64,000 nucleotides of DNA from Desulfopila aestuarii DSM 18488 (GTDB lineage Bacteria; Desulfobacterota; Desulfobulbia; Desulfobulbales; Desulfocapsaceae). This document shows, piece after piece, positions 1 to 7,939 of the stretch. A program made the translations under genes and the position numbers. Location of the stretch: the NCBI GenBank assembly GCA_945863875.1, contig CAMBBS010000016.1:1-64000 (forward strand), read 5' to 3'. The notes under the pieces are model-generated. The model saw only the letters and a program-made list of their open reading frames with translations, was not told the DNA's origin and did not search any database. Position 1 is the stretch's first letter. Every line of letters starts with the position of its first letter.

Positions 1-41
1 TGACTCCGCTTATCAAGGTTCGAGCCCTTGTCCCCCAGCCA
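1..41 (+). tRNA. tRNA-Gln, 3' part
   Basis: The window opens inside a tRNA gene. Visible are the last two anticodon bases (TG), the 3' anticodon stem (TCCG), a T arm CAAGG-TTCGAGC-CCTTG, the 3' acceptor strand TCCCCCA, discriminator G and an encoded CCA. Anticodon NTG, a loop ending in AC and an acceptor that would start TGGGG fit tRNA-Gln. The 5' half lies outside, so the anticodon (TTG or CTG) cannot be read fully. Confidence 0.75.
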
Positions 42-51
42 TTCATAATAC

Positions 52-88
52 AGCACTTATTGACCAAATGTCGGTAGGTGCTTTTTTG
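52..88 (+). terminator. Rho-independent terminator after tRNA-Gln
   Basis: AGCACTTA (52-59) pairs with TAGGTGCT (75-82), allowing one G-T pair, and is followed by a run of T (82-87). It starts 10 bases after the CCA end of the tRNA and presumably ends the tRNA transcript. Confidence 0.7.
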
Positions 89-252
89 TTATTCTGATTT
101 TGTCCCCCCATATTGTCCCCGGACAATTATCACCCGCCATAAAAAAGACAGTCAAAACATTTTCCAGAATCACCCCACATACAATTAAGTTTCCGGTATC
201 AAAACTCAACAGCTTCACATCGAATGTCCATAGCCCAGCACCTTTAGATTGA

Positions 253-537
253 TTAAGTACGACAATTCATCCACTTAAGAGAAGCTGCAGGCGCATTATC
301 CACCTGCCGGCAATCAGCAATCAGAGCTGGGTCTTCGATATTTTCGGCAAGTTCTCTTTGCGTCAGGTCTTCTCGAGATCGATAGGCGCGGAGGGCAACA
401 ACCTTATCCTTGCTGACAAGATGCGGAAAAACTTCCGCGACGTTGCAGGCGCGTTCCTTGCCCTCTTCTATCGCCCGAACAAATTCCTTTACCTTGGCTG
501 CATTGTTCCGGTGAACCTTCAAGCGTAGGGTTATCAT
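253..537 (-). pseudogene. Truncated HTH antitoxin
   Basis: The reading frame starts MITLRLKVHRNNAAKVKEFV and runs into LRAYRSREDLTQRELAENI, the first helices of an XRE/HTH domain as found in antitoxins of type II toxin-antitoxin pairs. After AENI the sequence leaves the family: the second half of the HTH and the tail are replaced by about 30 unrelated residues. The ATG at 537 is preceded by GAGAG; a longer frame starting at 579 would overlap the toxin remnant. It lies a few bases after the toxin remnant on the same strand, the usual toxin-then-antitoxin order. I read it as a decayed operon beside a tRNA gene. The family call is from motif memory only. Confidence 0.6.
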
Positions 538-544
538 GTCACTC

Positions 545-670
545 TCAGTATGGTGCGTTTTCGTGGGTTCCTCCTGCATATGTCACGTCGATGAACCCCA
601 TCTTGCCTTTATTCTCGCGCCAGATTGCCACAGAACATGGTTTTCCTTTCTTCAGGTGGAATGGTGCCGA
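545..670 (-). pseudogene. C-terminal remnant of a RelE-like toxin
   Basis: The frame reads 41 residues ending in ...KPCSVAIWRENKGKMG...GGTHENAPY and stops at 545. The ending resembles the beta-strand and GTHE-AP-Y tail of RelE-type toxins encoded upstream of HTH antitoxins. Upstream in frame there is a TGA (671-673) and no recognisable toxin N-terminus, so the gene is broken. Its stop lies 7 bases before the antitoxin ATG. No start codon or product can be assigned. Confidence 0.5.
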
Positions 671-947
671 TCATCGGGCAGCTTTGAATAGTGGGCCAAT
701 TACCCCTGACCGGACCTGCTGCTCCAGGCTCCTGGACCAACTGAAACAGTATCCCGCGGACCTTGCCGTGAAGATTATCGGTCTGTTTCTTTGCTTTGCC
801 AGTAAACAGAACGGTCCCATTCGTTATATATAGCAAATATTAGTATCATTCATGCCGCTGCACAATGAAGGAAACAGGGAGACAGAAGACTGTTCGGTAA
901 TCATTGATCCATTTTGTAAAGTAACGACCGCCTGTGCGCACCCTTTT

Positions 948-2312
948 TCATTTTTTATCGAAAACAGAACGTATATATCCATCCACATCAAATTTACGCC
1001 GACAACCTGCTTCATTCATGTATCGAATCTTGCCGAATACAGCGCGTTCACGCCAGGCCCGGTCGTGCACGCCGCCGATTGACCAGGCGATGCCGGCATA
1101 GCCATTGGGATCACGGCCGTCCAGCGAGTAACGGTCATTAAGGGTTAAGGCATAGTGCAGGGCGGTTTCCGGATCAGACGTCCACTCGAGAATTTTTTTG
1201 GCCCAATACATTCTCAGATAGCCATGGAGCTTACCGCTCTGGAGAAGATCACGCTGGCAGGCATTCCAGAGCTTTTCATGGGTGCCTCCCGCCTCGAATT
1301 CAGACAATGAATAGAGGTGCTCTCTTGGGTCATACCGGTGCTGATCGAGGGTTTTTCGCGCCCATTCAGGAAAGCCGGCAAAACAATCATACGCCGGTTC
1401 GTAGTAACAAAAATTATCGGAAAGCTCCCGGCGGACAACGAGTTCCTCAAGATATGGTTCCTTTATATCCGCCGGCAGCTCGGATTGTGAGACCATCCAG
1501 GCCAGTCTCTGGGGAGAAAGCTGACCAAAATGGAGATAGGGCGAAAGCCCCGACTGGCCGTCCAGACATGGGTTATTCCGGCTGCTTGAATAATCCTGCA
1601 GTTTGTTATGCAAAAAATTTCTGGCCGCGCCTTCGGCTGCCGCCTCACCAGGCTGCAGCCGAGACTTTCCCGTCGGCGATTGCTTCAGCAACTTTTCGAT
1701 AAAATTGCCCGCATCGACCGCCGCAGGAGAGGCAGGATGCTCGAAGGGATGATATTGCACGGCGGGGATGTCTGACAAATAGTCCGCCAGGAGTCGATTT
1801 ACCTTCGGGCGAAGAGTATACGCGGCGTACTCTTTTTTATTAGAAATAGTCCAGGCGGGAATAATATTGTGCGTGTCAACCTCATAAAACGGCATGGGCA
1901 GGCTGCTGCCAAGCTGTTTTTTCCACTGCTGTTTAATTCGTAACGGATCGAAATCACTGACAAGAGCATGGGCGTCGAGCTGTTGCAGAAAACCGGGCAG
2001 TATTTCCTCCGGGCTCTGTTCGAGCAGGCGAAATCCGATATTTAACGGCCGGAGCTTTTCCTGCAACTCCAGCAGACCCTCAAGCATGAAACGGTAGTGT
2101 GGCCAGGTGGCACCCGGATAATCGGTAATCAGGCAGAAAACAACAAGCAAACCTTTCCGGCGCACCAAGGCTTCCTGTTGGGCCCATAAAAGAGCCCAGT
2201 TATCGGCAATTCGCTGATCACGGGACATCCAGTACACCACAGGGCCTTCACCACGCCGGCCTTCCACAAGCCTTCGGCTTCTTCGTTCAATATCAATGTT
2301 TCGTCTATTCAT
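948..2312 (-). CDS. phrB: Class II CPD photolyase
   Basis: 454 residues, normal for class II deoxyribodipyrimidine photolyases, which use FADH- and blue light to split cyclobutane pyrimidine dimers in DNA. The N-terminus has the antenna-domain start VVYWMSRDQRIADNWALLWA typical of class II. The C-terminal half carries the FAD-binding region (LDGQSGLSPYLHFGQLSP, about 255-270), WARKTLDQHRYDPREHLYS and the late motif LNDRYSLDGRDPNGYAGIAW (about 390-410). The start ATG follows a weak AGG. It faces away from the SDR gene at 2538 across a 225-base region with a perfect palindrome. Neighbouring operons (5.9-9.8 kb) are of the photolyase-associated type, so light or reactive-oxygen control is plausible but not shown. 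Confidence 0.93.
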   Translation of the reverse strand: MNRRNIDIERRSRRLVEGRRGEGPVVYWMSRDQRIADNWALLWAQQEALVRRKGLLVVFCLITDYPGATWPHYRFMLEGLLELQEKLRPLNIGFRLLEQSPEEILPGFLQQLDAHALVSDFDPLRIKQQWKKQLGSSLPMPFYEVDTHNIIPAWTISNKKEYAAYTLRPKVNRLLADYLSDIPAVQYHPFEHPASPAAVDAGNFIEKLLKQSPTGKSRLQPGEAAAEGAARNFLHNKLQDYSSSRNNPCLDGQSGLSPYLHFGQLSPQRLAWMVSQSELPADIKEPYLEELVVRRELSDNFCYYEPAYDCFAGFPEWARKTLDQHRYDPREHLYSLSEFEAGGTHEKLWNACQRDLLQSGKLHGYLRMYWAKKILEWTSDPETALHYALTLNDRYSLDGRDPNGYAGIAWSIGGVHDRAWRERAVFGKIRYMNEAGCRRKFDVDGYIRSVFDKK

Positions 2313-2401
2313 GAGTACCTGGAGAGTAAATAAGGATAAAATGGTTCGTCGCAGTAACTGCTCTTGTTTATTACACCTTGATGCTCCATCCTTCTATGCT
2401 T

Positions 2402-2415
2402 AACTAATATTAGTT
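2402..2415. promoter_or_regulatory. Perfect palindrome between phrB and SDR gene
   Basis: AACTAATATTAGTT is a perfect 14-base palindrome in the divergent intergenic region, 90 bases from the photolyase start and 123 from the SDR start. Its position suits an operator controlling both genes. No regulator gene is adjacent, so the binding protein is unknown. Confidence 0.4.
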
Positions 2416-2537
2416 GCATCTAAAGCACCAGAGCAGATGTACAATCTCTCTACAATATAGCGATGACTCTTCTGCGCGGATCTTTATTATCGGACCTCTT
2501 TCCAATACGTTGAACCTCTACAATTACGTCTAAGACT

Positions 2538-3980
2538 ATGAATGAAAAAACAGTCCTGGTGACCGGTGCAACCGGTTATATCGGTCGACGCTTGACCCAC
2601 CGTCTTCTTGAGACGTCTGCCTTTAAGGTACGATTATTAGTACGCAACAAAAACAAAGTTCAGGTTTCAATTGCCGACCAGGTTGATATCCGAGAGGGCT
2701 CGACCTTCGATAAAGAATCCCTAGCCGCAGCACTTGCCGGCATTGACACGGCGTTTTATCTGATCCATTCTATGGGCTCCACAGAGGATTACCAAAACCT
2801 GGATCGAGTCAGTGCCGAAAATTTCCGAGATGGTTGTATCGAGGCCGGCGTGGGGCGAATTATCTACCTCGGAGGTCTCGGCGTGCGCGAGAGTGCCAGT
2901 AAACATCTGTTGAGCCGCATCGAGACAGGGGAGATTCTTTCGGCTAAACCGGAACAAATTGAAACTATCTGGCTACGCGCGGGGGTGATTATCGGCTCCG
3001 GCAGTTCCAGTTTTGAAATCATTCGTAATCTTTGCCAGAAACTGCCGGCAATGATAACTCCCCGCTGGGTGCGCAGCCAGACCCAGGCCATCGGCATTGA
3101 AGATGTCCTTTCCTATCTGCAATCATCGGTTGAGCTTGCGCACCGCGGCAACCTGGTCGTCGATATCGGCGGCGAAAAGCTCAGCTTTCAGCAGATGATG
3201 CAGCAGGCCGCTGAAGTCATGGGACTAAAAAGATACCTTTTTCCGGTTCCCCTGCTCTCGCCTCGCCTGTCCTCCTACTGGCTCATTCTTTTCACTCCTA
3301 TCCCCTATAAGCTCGCTGCCGCTCTCGTTGAGGGGCTTAAGAGTGAAACAGTATTGCAAAATGATCATGCTGCGCGGTTTTATCCGGAGATACAGCCGCT
3401 ACGGTTCAAGCAGACGGTCGCCGACGCCATCCACGAACTTGAACAAAATCAAGTTATCAGCCGATGGTGCGACAGTACCGGGCAGCAGGCGTGCGACATC
3501 AAGGATTTTGACAATCCAGCCGGGGCAATCTTCAGAGATATCCGGATTGTCCCTTTTGAAAACGGCGAACGTCAGGAGGAAGTTTTTCAGGCAGCCTGCG
3601 CCGTGGGTGGCCCTAATGGTTGGTTTAAATACAATTATCTCTGGCGCCTTCGCGGGGTTATTGACAAAATAATGGGTGGCTATGGGCTTAATCGAGGCAG
3701 ACGGTCCAACCGGGAGCTACGCGTCGGCGATGCACTGGACTTCTGGAAAGTAGTCGACATTAAACCGGGCAAAAGACTGCTGCTCTATGCCCAAATGAAG
3801 GTACCGGGTGAGGCATGGCTGGAGTTCGATGTGCAGCCAGATCAGCTCGTTCAGACGGCCCACTTCCTCCCCCGGGGGGTCCTGGGCAGATTGTACTGGT
3901 ATATGGTTATTCCATTGCACCATTTTGTCTTCAACAATCTGGCCAAAACGGTTGTCAGCAGCTCCACCAAATCAGGCTGA
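2538..3980 (+). CDS. SDR-family NAD(P)-binding protein with DUF2867 domain (YbjT-like)
   Basis: 480 residues. The N-terminal half is an extended/atypical short-chain dehydrogenase Rossmann fold (VTGATGYIGRRL at about 7-18; further IYLGGLGV and ETIWLRAGVIIGSG segments) like NmrA/complex I NDUFA9-type proteins. From about 330 onward it carries a DUF2867/SRPBCC-like domain (FRDIRIVPFENGER, GGPNGWFKYNYLWRLRG, LDFWKVVDIKPGKRLLLYAQ, AWLEFDVQ). This is the domain order of E. coli YbjT. The substrate of the family is not known to me; a role with quinones, lipids or a sensor function would be guesswork. The ATG has only a weak upstream purine stretch. A hairpin (3992-4018) follows 11 bases after the stop. 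Confidence 0.85.
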   Translation: MNEKTVLVTGATGYIGRRLTHRLLETSAFKVRLLVRNKNKVQVSIADQVDIREGSTFDKESLAAALAGIDTAFYLIHSMGSTEDYQNLDRVSAENFRDGCIEAGVGRIIYLGGLGVRESASKHLLSRIETGEILSAKPEQIETIWLRAGVIIGSGSSSFEIIRNLCQKLPAMITPRWVRSQTQAIGIEDVLSYLQSSVELAHRGNLVVDIGGEKLSFQQMMQQAAEVMGLKRYLFPVPLLSPRLSSYWLILFTPIPYKLAAALVEGLKSETVLQNDHAARFYPEIQPLRFKQTVADAIHELEQNQVISRWCDSTGQQACDIKDFDNPAGAIFRDIRIVPFENGERQEEVFQAACAVGGPNGWFKYNYLWRLRGVIDKIMGGYGLNRGRRSNRELRVGDALDFWKVVDIKPGKRLLLYAQMKVPGEAWLEFDVQPDQLVQTAHFLPRGVLGRLYWYMVIPLHHFVFNNLAKTVVSSSTKSG

Positions 3981-3991
3981 CAAATAATCGG

Positions 3992-4018
3992 CAGGGTATT
4001 AACTTCAAAGATACCCTG
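3992..4018 (+). terminator. Hairpin after the SDR gene, no T run
   Basis: CAGGGTAT (3992-3999) pairs exactly with ATACCCTG (4011-4018). It starts 11 bases after the SDR stop codon but is followed by GCATTAAC, not a T tract. It may be an attenuator or mRNA-stabilising hairpin between this gene and the glutaredoxin-FTR gene. Confidence 0.3.
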
Positions 4019-4071
4019 GCATTAACAACCTCCCTCGTCAAACAATACTATTGATCACAAAAGAGACAGAT

Positions 4072-4662
4072 ATGACTACAAAAAAGGTAATTCTCTACAG
4101 TTTAAGCACCTGCGCCTACTGCCAGGCGATCAAGAAAATGTTCACCGACCTGAACCTCTCCTTTCAATGTGTTCAGGCTGACGATCTTGCCGACGCAGAA
4201 AGGAAAAAGGCTATAAAAAATCTCAGAAAAGTTAATCCACAATGTTCGTTTCCGACAGTTGTCGTTGATGATGAGGCTATCGTTGGATACAAAGTCCAGG
4301 AAATAAAAGAAAAATTAGGTATCCGCACGGAAGTTGATGAGCTTTACGACATGCTTAAAAAAGGCCACGAGCCCAAAGGCTATTACTTGAACGGCGACAA
4401 AGAAAAAGCCTTTGAGCTTCTTCGCGGCCTTCTCACCAATAAAAAGCGCTATGGCTATATGGCCTGTCCATGTCGTCTCGCCTCGGGGACGCGGGAAAAT
4501 GATCGAGATATTATTTGCCCCTGTGTTTATCGTGAAGCGGATGTGCGGGAATACGGCAGCTGCTTTTGTTCGCTCTATGTGTCGGCCGACTGGTACACCG
4601 GAAAGATTAAACGCGTGACAGTCCCTGAAAGAAGACCGCCTGAACTGTCTGATCCTCTATAG
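4072..4662 (+). CDS. Glutaredoxin fused to ferredoxin:thioredoxin reductase catalytic domain
   Basis: 196 residues in two domains. Residues about 3-80 are a glutaredoxin: VILYSLSTCAYCQAIKKM (redox pair CAYC) and FPTVVVDDEAIVGY (the cis-Pro and glutathione-binding region). Residues about 90-190 match the catalytic beta chain of ferredoxin:thioredoxin reductase, with the cysteine pattern CPCR...CPCV...CFC that holds a 4Fe-4S cluster and a redox disulfide. The fusion could pass electrons from ferredoxin to the glutaredoxin disulfide and on to protein or glutathione disulfides; this is inferred from the domains. No separate FTR variable chain is seen nearby. The ATG at 4072 was preferred to an in-frame TTG at 4051 because AGAGAC precedes it at a normal distance. 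Confidence 0.85.
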   Translation: MTTKKVILYSLSTCAYCQAIKKMFTDLNLSFQCVQADDLADAERKKAIKNLRKVNPQCSFPTVVVDDEAIVGYKVQEIKEKLGIRTEVDELYDMLKKGHEPKGYYLNGDKEKAFELLRGLLTNKKRYGYMACPCRLASGTRENDRDIICPCVYREADVREYGSCFCSLYVSADWYTGKIKRVTVPERRPPELSDPL

Positions 4663-4903
4663 CTGTCATTGCATCACTGCATATGTTATTTCCAGGTCAT
4701 TTTCAGAACAATTTCCTCCTGCATTGAAAGAACTCAACGAGAGGATTTTTTTCATCGAAGCCTTGCTTTTCACTGTCAGGTAACTATATTCAGAAGAACT
4801 TACAAAACGTGATTTAACAGGTAAATATTAATTTACTTCACGTTGTGTGGCGGTTATGTAAGAGATTTATCTTGAAGTTTAAATCCTAAATCGGGGGGAC
4901 ATT

Positions 4904-5083
4904 ATGAAAGGTGAAGTAATTTCAAAAGAATTTCAGAAAATGGTATGGATTAAGGACAAAGACGGCAAGGAGTATGCTTGTTATATCGATGATCTTAAGA
5001 ACATCAAAAGAAAAGAAGACCTGACCGAAGAAGAAAAAGCCAAATGCACGGATTTGAGTGTCGTTCTGGGTGATAGCTGGTAA
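4904..5083 (+). CDS. Small hypothetical protein (59 aa)
   Basis: The frame begins MKGEVISKEFQKMVWIKDKD and ends VVLGDSW. It is highly charged (many K, E, D), with two cysteines (YACYIDD, AKCTD) and no membrane segment. A strong GGGGGG ribosome site lies five bases before the ATG, and a strong terminator follows 28 bases after the stop, so it looks like a real one-gene transcript. The opening (a short KDKDGKEYACYIDDLKN beta-hairpin-like stretch) suggests a small folded domain, but I do not recognise the family. Confidence 0.7.
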   Translation: MKGEVISKEFQKMVWIKDKDGKEYACYIDDLKNIKRKEDLTEEEKAKCTDLSVVLGDSW

Positions 5084-5110
5084 GACCCCACCAATGCTGT
5101 TGGTTTTCAC

Positions 5111-5155
5111 AACGACCCTCTGTTACTACAAAGGTGAACAGAGGGTCGTTTTTTT
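5111..5155 (+). terminator. Strong Rho-independent terminator
   Basis: ACGACCCTCTGTT (5112-5124) pairs perfectly over 13 bases with AACAGAGGGTCGT (5137-5149), with a 12-base loop, followed by TTTTTT. It ends the 59-residue protein gene. The reverse strand lacks a comparable T run, so it acts mainly on the plus strand. Confidence 0.92.
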
Positions 5156-5175
5156 ACGCATCATGTCCTTTATAA

Positions 5176-5679
5176 TTAGTAGCTGAGGGGATCAACCTCG
5201 CCCTGTATATGGTACTCCATCACACTTTGAAAACGGGAGACCAGCAGATACTGAGAGACTCTTACTCTCAGCAAGGCGGTTGAGGGAGAGGCAAGAAAAC
5301 TCTCAAGAGAGGGATGCCTGCCCAGATACAGTTTCTCATATGCAGGCCGTTCGGCTTCTTCAATGCGTTGCGCTTTGCCAAGCACGGTAAGAGCCGTGGC
5401 CGCACTAAAATCGTCATCGCCGTTTGAACGATTATCAACAAGGAGAGAGACTCTTGATTCCTGCAGGATATTCTGATGCTTACGCGTCGATTTGCTGGTG
5501 GCAATGACGATATTTTTCAGGTCGGCAGTAAAGGCAAAGGCCATTAAACTGGAATACGGCTGCCCGTCTCTTTGTGTCGACAACACGGCCAGTCGCTGGC
5601 TGCCCAGCAAAGCATGTATTTTGTCCACCACTTCCTGTTCACCTGTAGTCATCTGATTTTCTGGTCCTCCGGCAGGCAT
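5176..5679 (-). CDS. Pyridoxamine 5'-phosphate oxidase-like (split-barrel flavin) protein
   Basis: 167 residues from the ATG at 5679. The core VDKIHALLGSQRLAVLSTQRDGQPYSSLMAFAF followed by IVIATSKSTRKHQNILQESRVSLLVDNRS is the typical start of the PNPOx-like FMN-binding split beta-barrel family (general stress/heme-utilisation and pyridoxamine oxidase relatives). Cofactor (FMN, F420 or heme) and substrate cannot be told from sequence. The start is uncertain: ATG at 5679 has GAGAGAG 11 bases upstream, ATG at 5652 has GGAGG 13 bases upstream, and the frame stays open to 5781. It is on the same strand as the DUF1365 operon but 260 bases downstream, so co-transcription is possible, not certain. 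Confidence 0.75.
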   Translation of the reverse strand: MPAGGPENQMTTGEQEVVDKIHALLGSQRLAVLSTQRDGQPYSSLMAFAFTADLKNIVIATSKSTRKHQNILQESRVSLLVDNRSNGDDDFSAATALTVLGKAQRIEEAERPAYEKLYLGRHPSLESFLASPSTALLRVRVSQYLLVSRFQSVMEYHIQGEVDPLSY

Positions 5680-5939
5680 AATTAAAACTACTCTCTCATT
5701 TTTTTTACCAGATGTTTTCTGGTCATATGGCCGGACAGTACAGCCCACTGCAAGCCCGACAGACTCTGGTGCTCGCCGCATATGCTCATCGTCTCGCTGA
5801 AAGGTTTCGGCAGCAGATCCTTCACCACCGGCTCCAGGATGTATTGCATCTCCTGTCCCTGATCGAAATATTCTCTGTCAACGCATGCCGGAGGAAGCGC
5901 ATTTTCGCCTCGCTTTTAAGCACTGCCATGTCCTTTTCG

Positions 5940-6701
5940 TCAGACCATCTCCTTTTTATAGGGCACGTAGGGTACGCCCTTTCGATAGAGTTTAAAGGCC
6001 TGCCAGTAGATTCCAGCGACTATAAAGGCGGTCATTACCGGCTTTTTGAGCAGCTCTTTTCGAACGGATCTTCTCGTCAAGGGATAGCGTTTCAATGAGA
6101 GCCATGCGTCAAAGATATGTCCCCGTTCATCGTCTACCGCGAGGTGCACGGCAACGGTCTCCCCGGGCGCCTTGAGCGCCCAGCTGTAGCGCTGGTCAAC
6201 CGAATTGAAAGGTGAAACGCGAAACTGTTTGGCATGGTTCGGCGTGAACTGCTTATCGCCGATATAGTGGGCGTACTGGTGCCGTTCATTCCAGGGAATA
6301 TTCGACACCTCGGCCAGGAAATGGGTAAAATTACCTTTGTCATCATAGCCGTAGTAAAAGTTTACCGGGCTAAAATAGAGGCCCAGGGTACGCATATTCA
6401 ACAATCCGCACACCTGCCCCGTTACCGGGTGACCGGTGAGTTCTCCCATCCTCCCTCGGATTGCATCGGCAAGCGGCAGCGCAGGATCACCGTAATAGTC
6501 AGGACGATGGAATCGACTGAGTGCCTTTTGCTTGGTGGAAAACCATCTTCCAAGCGACGGCAGCGCGTCCAACTCGTCAAGATTGAGAAACCACATAAAA
6601 AAATTATATTGAAAACGGTGCTCTGTCGGGATCTGTCTTCGGTGGGCGATGGTACCGACATAAAAGGACGGTTTCAGGGACGGCTTGAGGGACGGTTTCA
6701 T
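5940..6701 (-). CDS. DUF1365 family protein
   Basis: 253 residues, the usual size. The motifs FYVGTIAHRRQIPTEHRFQY, FLNLDELDALP and NMRTLGLYFSPVNFYYGYD are diagnostic of DUF1365. In other bacteria this family is found with an FAD-dependent amine-oxidase-like protein, an SDR and a cyclopropane-fatty-acid-synthase-like methyltransferase, in operons linked to photolyase and to singlet-oxygen or light responses and, in some cases, furan fatty acid formation. Its own biochemical role is not settled. The ATG overlaps the stop of the upstream FAD gene by 4 bases, showing translational coupling. The N-terminus holds a short KPSL repeat (MKPSLKPSLKPSF), possibly a replication-slippage expansion. Confidence 0.88.
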   Translation of the reverse strand: MKPSLKPSLKPSFYVGTIAHRRQIPTEHRFQYNFFMWFLNLDELDALPSLGRWFSTKQKALSRFHRPDYYGDPALPLADAIRGRMGELTGHPVTGQVCGLLNMRTLGLYFSPVNFYYGYDDKGNFTHFLAEVSNIPWNERHQYAHYIGDKQFTPNHAKQFRVSPFNSVDQRYSWALKAPGETVAVHLAVDDERGHIFDAWLSLKRYPLTRRSVRKELLKKPVMTAFIVAGIYWQAFKLYRKGVPYVPYKKEMV

Positions 6702-7939
6702 GACTGCGCCTCAATGGTCGAGCAGACGCGAAGAGCGCTCTTGACCCCGTCTTCGTGAAAGCCATTAAACCAGTATGCGCCGCAGAAGTGACTGTTGTTT
6801 TTACCTGAAATGTTTTCCCACTGCTGCTGTGCCTTGATCGAACCCAGGGTGAAAATCGGGTGATGGTAGGTAAACCTTTGCAGGATATATTCCGCGGCGA
6901 TATCCTGGTTGAGGGTTACCAGGTAGGTATGCTTCTTCTGTAAACGCTGCAGAATGTTCATGTTATAGGTGAGCGTCGTCTGTTTCTTTGCGGCATCAAC
7001 CAGGTTGTAATTCCAACTGGCCCAGCCCAGTTTGCGCCTGGGGAGAAAAGAGCTGTCGGTGTGCAGCACGACATCGTTACGAGACGTTTGAAACTCCTGC
7101 AAAACGGACCTTTCTTCCGCCGATGGTTGGGCAAGCAGGGCAAGGGCCTGATTGCCGTGGCAGGCCAAGATCACTTCGTCGAAATCGGTCGTCTCTGCGG
7201 CAGTGCGCACCTGCACCTTGTTGGCGGATCTCTCAACGTTGAGCACCGGGCTGTTCAAGCTGATACGGTCGTTAAATCCTGCGGTCAGGGGGTCGATATA
7301 GCTGCTGGAGCCACCTTCAATGGTATACCATTGCGGCCTGTTGGTTATGTCGAGCAGGCCGTGATTGTCAAAAAAGCGCACAAAGAACTGCAGGGGAAAG
7401 GCCATACAGCTGGCCAGACCCATTGACCAGATGGCTGAAATCATCGGCAGCAGGTAGTTCTCCTTAAACATCTCCGAGTATCCGGCGGTAGCAAGAAACT
7501 CGCCGATGGTGCGGGTATCACCGGCACTCGCCGCCCTGCCCACCTCCTTGTTAAACCGGGCAATTTCAAAAACCATGGACCAGAACCTCGGCCGCAGCAG
7601 GTTCCTGCGCTGGGCGAAGAGGCTATTGAGATTATTGCCGTTATATTCCAGATCAAGCGTATCATTTTTGACGGAAAAACTCATCTCAGTCGGCTGATAC
7701 TTGACGCCCAGCTCACCCATTAATTTGATAAAATTGGGATAGGTACGATCATTAAAAACGATGAAGCCCGTATCAATATCCGACACCTCGCCCTCTTTTT
7801 CCACCCTGACGGTGCGGGTATGGCCGCCTATGTAATCGGCAGCCTCAAAAACCCGGATATTGTGTTTTGGGGCAAGCGTGTACGCACAGGTCAGTCCTGA
7901 AATGCCGGAACCAATGATAGCTATGTCCTTTCTCGTCAT
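6698..7939 (-). CDS. FAD-dependent amine-oxidase-like protein (COG2907 type)
   Basis: 413 residues. It opens with the dinucleotide-binding motif IAIIGSGISGLTCAYTLAPK and VFEAADYIGGHTRTV, followed by DIDTGFIVFNDRTYPNF, the signature of the NAD/FAD-binding proteins that pair with DUF1365. The FAD-contacting EVILACHGNQALALL stretch and a C-terminal FCGAYWFNGFHEDGVKSAL segment are present. The expected role is oxidation or desaturation of a lipid-like substrate; the family resembles phytoene desaturase and amine oxidase, but the substrate is unknown. It overlaps both neighbours by 4 bases (DUF1365 downstream, SDR upstream). Confidence 0.9.
   Translation of the reverse strand: MTRKDIAIIGSGISGLTCAYTLAPKHNIRVFEAADYIGGHTRTVRVEKEGEVSDIDTGFIVFNDRTYPNFIKLMGELGVKYQPTEMSFSVKNDTLDLEYNGNNLNSLFAQRRNLLRPRFWSMVFEIARFNKEVGRAASAGDTRTIGEFLATAGYSEMFKENYLLPMISAIWSMGLASCMAFPLQFFVRFFDNHGLLDITNRPQWYTIEGGSSSYIDPLTAGFNDRISLNSPVLNVERSANKVQVRTAAETTDFDEVILACHGNQALALLAQPSAEERSVLQEFQTSRNDVVLHTDSSFLPRRKLGWASWNYNLVDAAKKQTTLTYNMNILQRLQKKHTYLVTLNQDIAAEYILQRFTYHHPIFTLGSIKAQQQWENISGKNNSHFCGAYWFNGFHEDGVKSALRVCSTIEAQS

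Noticed and set aside
671-673. In-frame TGA before the toxin tail read as selenocysteine
   Set aside because: SelB is present, but there is no SECIS-like hairpin evidence and no toxin N-terminus upstream; decay explains it better.
609-836. 75-residue minus-strand frame upstream of the toxin remnant
   Set aside because: No motif, no ribosome site, and it overlaps the toxin tail in another frame; perhaps frameshifted debris of the toxin gene.
948-1702. Plus-strand open frames opposite phrB
   Set aside because: They lie antisense to a clearly conserved photolyase and have no recognisable motif.
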